Origin: Marinobacter mobilis
Lineage (GTDB): Bacteria > Pseudomonadota > Gammaproteobacteria > Pseudomonadales > Oleiphilaceae
Direction: 5' to 3'
NCBI RefSeq assembly: GCF_900106945.1
Contig: NZ_FNNE01000009.1
Location: 124,001 to 188,000, forward strand
Length of the DNA: 64,000 nucleotides
Shown here: positions 60,796-64,000 of the stretch, piece by piece
Position numbering within the stretch: position 1 is the first letter of the stretch
How the letters are laid out: the number at the start of each line of letters is the position of its first letter
Notes under the pieces: generated by a model
What the model was told of the DNA's origin: nothing
The model's database searches: none
The model's input: only the letters and a program-made list of their open reading frames with translations
Program-made: the position numbers and the translations under genes

Positions 60796-61569
60796 TCAAT
60801 GACGAATGCCTTTGCCACGCTTGAGCATGTTCAGTGCGACCACTGCCAGTATCACGATAAACACCAGAATCATCAGCAACGACATCGTCACATCCACGTC
60901 TGACACGCCCAGAATGCCATAACGGAACGCATTCACCATATAGAGAATCGGGTTCACCATCGACACACCCTGCCAGAACTCCGGCAGTAACTGGATCGAG
61001 TAGAACACCCCACCCAGATAGGTCAGCGGTGTCAGTACAAAGGTGGGCACGATGGAGATATCGTCAAACTTGGTCGCCAGCATGGCGTTGATGAAGCCCC
61101 CCAACGAAAACAGCGCCGAGGTCAGGACGATGGTCAGCGCCATCACCGGCAGGTGATGGATCTCCAGCCGGGTAAAGACCAGCGACACCAGGGTGACAAT
61201 AATACCAATCCCCAACCCACGAGCCATGCCGCCCGTTACGTAACCCGCGAGAATCACCCAGTGCGGAACCGGAGACACCAGAAGCTCTTCGATGCTGCGC
61301 TGAAACTTCATGGAAAAGAACGAAGACACCACATTGGCGTACGAATTGGTAATGACCGACATCATGATCAGCCCCGGCACGATGTAGGACATATAATCGA
61401 AGCCCCCCATCTCACCGATCCGCGATCCGATCAGGTTGCCGAAAATAATGAAATACAGCGTCATGGTCACGGCGGGGGGCAGCAGGGTTTGTGCCCAGAT
61501 ACGCATAAACCTGCGCACCTCGCGAATAACAATGGTCAGAAATGCAGTCCAGATAGCTGAGAGCGTCAC
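60796..61569 (-). CDS. ABC-2 type transporter permease (YadH-like)
   Basis: The membrane half of an ABC-2 exporter. The protein has 257 residues with about six membrane helices. FGNLIGSRIGEMGG and PLTYLGGVFYSIQLLPEFWQ are typical of the YadH/NodJ type. Its ATG overlaps the stop of the ATPase gene as ATGA. The exported substrate is unknown. Confidence 0.93.
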   Translation of the reverse strand: MTLSAIWTAFLTIVIREVRRFMRIWAQTLLPPAVTMTLYFIIFGNLIGSRIGEMGGFDYMSYIVPGLIMMSVITNSYANVVSSFFSMKFQRSIEELLVSPVPHWVILAGYVTGGMARGLGIGIIVTLVSLVFTRLEIHHLPVMALTIVLTSALFSLGGFINAMLATKFDDISIVPTFVLTPLTYLGGVFYSIQLLPEFWQGVSMVNPILYMVNAFRYGILGVSDVDVTMSLLMILVFIVILAVVALNMLKRGKGIRH

Positions 61570-62507
61570 TTTCCTTCCTCCCCGGCCTGCTCGCTGTTTT
61601 CCTCAACCATACGGATAAACAGCTCCTCCAGGCGATTGGCCTTGGTTCTCATACTCATCACCCGGATACCCCGGGCTTCCAGCTGTACAAACACTTCGTT
61701 GAGGCTGCGTGATTTCTCGACATCCACTTCCAGCGCGCCCTCCCCCGTAACGCGGACAGAAAACCCTTCCAGCGCAGGCGGCTCAGCAAGAGGCTCGCTC
61801 ACATCAAGCACAAACGTTTCCAGATGCAACTGCTGGAGAAGCTCTCGTTTGCTGGTGTGGCGGAGAATCTGGCCATGGTCAATGATCGCGATGTTGCGGC
61901 ACAGCGCTTCCGCCTCTTCCAGATAATGGGTGGTCAGGATGATCGTGGTGCCCTGGCGGTTCATCTCCTCCAGAAACGCCCACATGGAGCGCCGCAGTTC
62001 GATATCAACACCCGCGGTCGGTTCATCGAGAATCAACAGGCCCGGCTCATGGACCAGTGCGCGGGCGATCATCAGCCGTCGCTTCATCCCGCCAGACAAC
62101 ATCCGGGCCGGCGTATCACGTTTGTCCCAGAGTCCGAGCTTGCGCAGATATTTCTCGGCCGCCTTGCTGGCCTGGCGCAGGGGGATGCCGTAGTAACCCG
62201 CCTGGGTGGTGACGATATCCTGTACTTTCTCAAACTGATTGAAGTTGAATTCCTGGGGAACCACGCCGAGATTCAGTTTCGCCGCCGACAGATCGGTATC
62301 GATGTCATGACCAAACACCCTCACGGAACCGCCGCTTTTATTCACCAGAGAACTCACAATCCCCAGCGTGGTGGATTTGCCGGCTCCGTTAGGCCCAAGC
62401 AAGGCAAAGAAATCGCCCTGCTCGACACGGAGATCAATTCCCTTCAGTGCTTCAAAACCATCATCATAGGTCTTGGTAAGCCCCTGAATTTCAAGTGCAT
62501 CGGTCAT
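61566..62507 (-). CDS. ABC transporter ATP-binding protein (YadG-like)
   Basis: The ATPase half of the exporter. The protein has 313 residues. It shows Walker A GPNGAGKST, Q-loop VPQEFNFNQF, signature MLSGGMKRRLMIARAL, Walker B LLILDEPTAGVD and switch His in LTTHYLEEAE. The C-terminal extension after residue 230 is usual for this subfamily. It is coupled to the permease gene. Confidence 0.95.
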   Translation of the reverse strand: MTDALEIQGLTKTYDDGFEALKGIDLRVEQGDFFALLGPNGAGKSTTLGIVSSLVNKSGGSVRVFGHDIDTDLSAAKLNLGVVPQEFNFNQFEKVQDIVTTQAGYYGIPLRQASKAAEKYLRKLGLWDKRDTPARMLSGGMKRRLMIARALVHEPGLLILDEPTAGVDIELRRSMWAFLEEMNRQGTTIILTTHYLEEAEALCRNIAIIDHGQILRHTSKRELLQQLHLETFVLDVSEPLAEPPALEGFSVRVTGEGALEVDVEKSRSLNEVFVQLEARGIRVMSMRTKANRLEELFIRMVEENSEQAGEEGK

Positions 62508-62789
62508 AGCGATTCCTGACGTAAAGGATTGGCAGGCGGGTTAAGGCAGGTAAAAGCACCCAGCCTCAATAGGTGGTGTTGTCCAGCGACTTTTTCAAGG
62601 CTTATGCCCCGCAATCAGCAACATGGTCTGACCAGACCTGTCCGGCCGCGCCTCCTGAATCCGCAAGAAAAGGCCAATGGGCGAAACTGCGACCGGCTTC
62701 CCGATAAGCGCCCGGCTGGGTCCCTATAATGCCAGTTACAACAACTTACAATGCGGCCAATGATACGGCCAGGCCAGTGTCTCCTCACT
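62508..62789. promoter_or_regulatory. Divergent region between the ABC exporter and the lipoprotein gene
   Basis: Non-coding. A perfect TATAAT at 62725-62730 faces the lipoprotein gene about 60 bases before its start, but I see no matching -35 at normal spacing. Nothing else is clear. Confidence 0.45.
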
Positions 62790-63935
62790 ATGAAACAGTA
62801 CCTATTGAGCAAGAAACCGTACCGATTCCATACAAAGCCGCTGCTCCTCTGCCTGTTTTCCGGCCTGATGTCCGGCTGCCTGGGTGAAAGCGAAGGCTCT
62901 GATGGCAACAGCCACAGCCAGGGGCAACTGCTGCCCAGCGGGATCTCGGGCTTGAGCTACCAGACCGCCAGCACCACCGGGACCACCGACGCAAACGGGC
63001 GGTTCGACTACTATGAAGGTGAGACCCTTCAGTTCAGCGTAGGTGATCTTTTGCTCACAACCGGCGTACCCGCTGATGAGATGATTACCCCGCTGGAGTT
63101 CTTTGATGAGCTTCGCAGCCAGCTTGAAACCTCTCCGGTCAATTCGGAGGGGCTGCTCGACCATCGCCTCACGGAGCAGGCCCTGCTTGAAGACCCAACC
63201 CTGATCAACATGACCCGCTTTCTGATGGCCCTGAACTGGCAGGATTCCATCCAGGAAGGAGAAGGCATCGAGATCCGGCAACGGGTGATCGACCAGCTCA
63301 ATGCCGCCCTGCCAACCCTGGAACAGGGCATCGACTTTTCCGTTGGTCCGGTCACCTTTGCCGCCGTTGGTCTCAACCCCTCACCCGCCAACATCCTTCT
63401 GGGTAAGATCTGCTTCTACGATGACATCGACGAGCGCTGTCAGGAACCTCCGACGCAGGAACAGATTGACCTCGCCCCCGAACGTCCGATCAACGAAGAA
63501 GACATTGATCCGGACACCGTCTACCGGGAAGACCTGATCTCCAAGCGCGACCGCATTGTTAATTCACGGCGGGATCTCACCCGTTTCTCGGTGGAGAAGG
63601 CAGAAGACTTCCTGACCCGGGAGCTGGATGAAATCACCCGCCTGTTCGCCAACCGCTATTACCTGGATTCCGAAACCGCCTCCCACCCCGCAACGGATAC
63701 CGCCATTCACAGCATCCATGTCCGTCAGATCGGTTCCGCGCCGACCTTGGATGCAATGGAAGCCGTAAGCCTGCGGGACAGCGAAGTGACGATCCATGCC
63801 TACGACTGGCAAAGTGCCACTGTGGAGTACTTCGTTACTGGAGAGTCCGGGGGAGAGTCTGATCTGTTGATCAACTTCCGTCCGCAGGAGAGTTACCGCT
63901 GGATCAAGAAACAGTTACGGGTGATCATCCGCTGA
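62790..63935 (+). CDS. Lipoprotein with a carboxypeptidase-regulatory-like repeat, unknown function
   Basis: An unrecognised 381-residue exported protein. The basic N-terminus and hydrophobic stretch end in lipobox LMSGC (about Cys30). The first mature segment GISGLSYQTASTTGTTDANG with RFDYYEGETLQFSVGD is a beta-sandwich repeat common in large surface proteins of marine gammaproteobacteria. The centre is acidic and helical, ending in a beta-rich tail. The start at MKQYLL is chosen for the signal peptide; the frame opens at 62751. A strong inverted repeat covers the stop codon. Confidence 0.82.
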   Translation: MKQYLLSKKPYRFHTKPLLLCLFSGLMSGCLGESEGSDGNSHSQGQLLPSGISGLSYQTASTTGTTDANGRFDYYEGETLQFSVGDLLLTTGVPADEMITPLEFFDELRSQLETSPVNSEGLLDHRLTEQALLEDPTLINMTRFLMALNWQDSIQEGEGIEIRQRVIDQLNAALPTLEQGIDFSVGPVTFAAVGLNPSPANILLGKICFYDDIDERCQEPPTQEQIDLAPERPINEEDIDPDTVYREDLISKRDRIVNSRRDLTRFSVEKAEDFLTRELDEITRLFANRYYLDSETASHPATDTAIHSIHVRQIGSAPTLDAMEAVSLRDSEVTIHAYDWQSATVEYFVTGESGGESDLLINFRPQESYRWIKKQLRVIIR

Positions 63936-63943
63936 TCACCCGT
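63917..63943. repeat. Perfect inverted repeat over the lipoprotein stop codon
   Basis: ACGGGTGATCA and TGATCACCCGT form an 11-bp stem with a 5-base loop; the stop codon lies at the start of the second arm. There is no T tract. Confidence 0.7.
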
Positions 63944-63966
63944 CTGCAATAGCGAAAATGACCGGG

Positions 63967-64000
63967 TTAGCGACTGATCAACCGGGTCAGCCGCCACTTG
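63967..64000 (-). CDS. Possible C-terminal end of a minus-strand gene
   Basis: The last bases read KWRLTRLISR then TAA on the minus strand. Convergent placement after the lipoprotein gene is plausible, but eleven codons are too few to identify anything. Confidence 0.25.
   Translation of the reverse strand, partial: KWRLTRLISR

Overview
The window looks like core chromosome of a flagellated, aerobic gammaproteobacterium related to Pseudomonas and most probably Marinobacter. This is inferred from recalled protein similarity and gene order; no search was run. The signs are moderate GC, the order tRNA-Leu/queA-tgt-yajC-secD-secF | suhB | trmJ-cysE-iscR-iscS-ndk-rlmN-pilW-rodZ-ispG-hisS-yfgM-bamB-der, a fadBA operon with a PsrA-like operator, and an RpoN-driven flgB operon. 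I see no prophage, IS element, CRISPR array or resistance island.

Layout. 1-2129: divergent sdhC (partial) and gltA. 2240-3730: a beta-hydroxyacid dehydrogenase and a single-domain haemoglobin. 3799-9994, minus strand: topA, fadA and fadB. 10108-11885: a fatty-acid-type operator, an unknown exported helical protein and a universal stress protein. 12024-15625, minus: tRNA-Gly, a MOSC protein, Uup and a coupled unknown cysteine-motif protein. 15737-19275: a TetR regulator, a DUF924 protein, a small CbiX-like protein, a YfcH-like epimerase and an unknown exported protein. 19301-25731: tRNA-Glu, a 51-residue membrane protein behind an ANR/FNR box, a PAS-GGDEF-EAL protein, then ackA-pta. 25755-38509, minus: a 13-gene run from der back to trmJ. 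38717-39514: suhB. 39607-45331, minus: secF, secD, yajC, tgt, queA and tRNA-Leu. 45435-57304, minus: the flagellar rod, hook and ring cluster flgBCDE and flgFGHIJKL, each group with a candidate RpoN promoter. 57460-63935: a nitroreductase, an Mpo1-like protein with a MASE2-type adenylate cyclase, queF, an ABC-2 exporter and an unknown lipoprotein.

How the genes work together. Central carbon flow is represented by acetyl-CoA entry into the TCA cycle (gltA, sdhC), beta-oxidation (fadBA) and the acetyl-phosphate/acetate node (ackA-pta). The envelope genes (secDF-yajC, bamB, rodZ, pilW, flg) form the second theme. Three queuosine genes (tgt, queA, queF) and several RNA-modifying enzymes (trmJ, rlmN) form the third.

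The most unusual points lie inside otherwise ordinary loci. (1) The isc locus holds only iscR and iscS, with iscU-iscA-hscBA-fdx absent, and IscS lacks the C-terminal tail associated with IscU binding. (2) The syntenic SuhB has lost most of its metal-binding catalytic residues and looks like a pseudoenzyme. (3) A tiny unlinked gene resembling the cbb3-oxidase subunit CcoM sits behind a perfect ANR/FNR box placed as in a class II promoter. I found no strong case for an entirely new multi-gene system.
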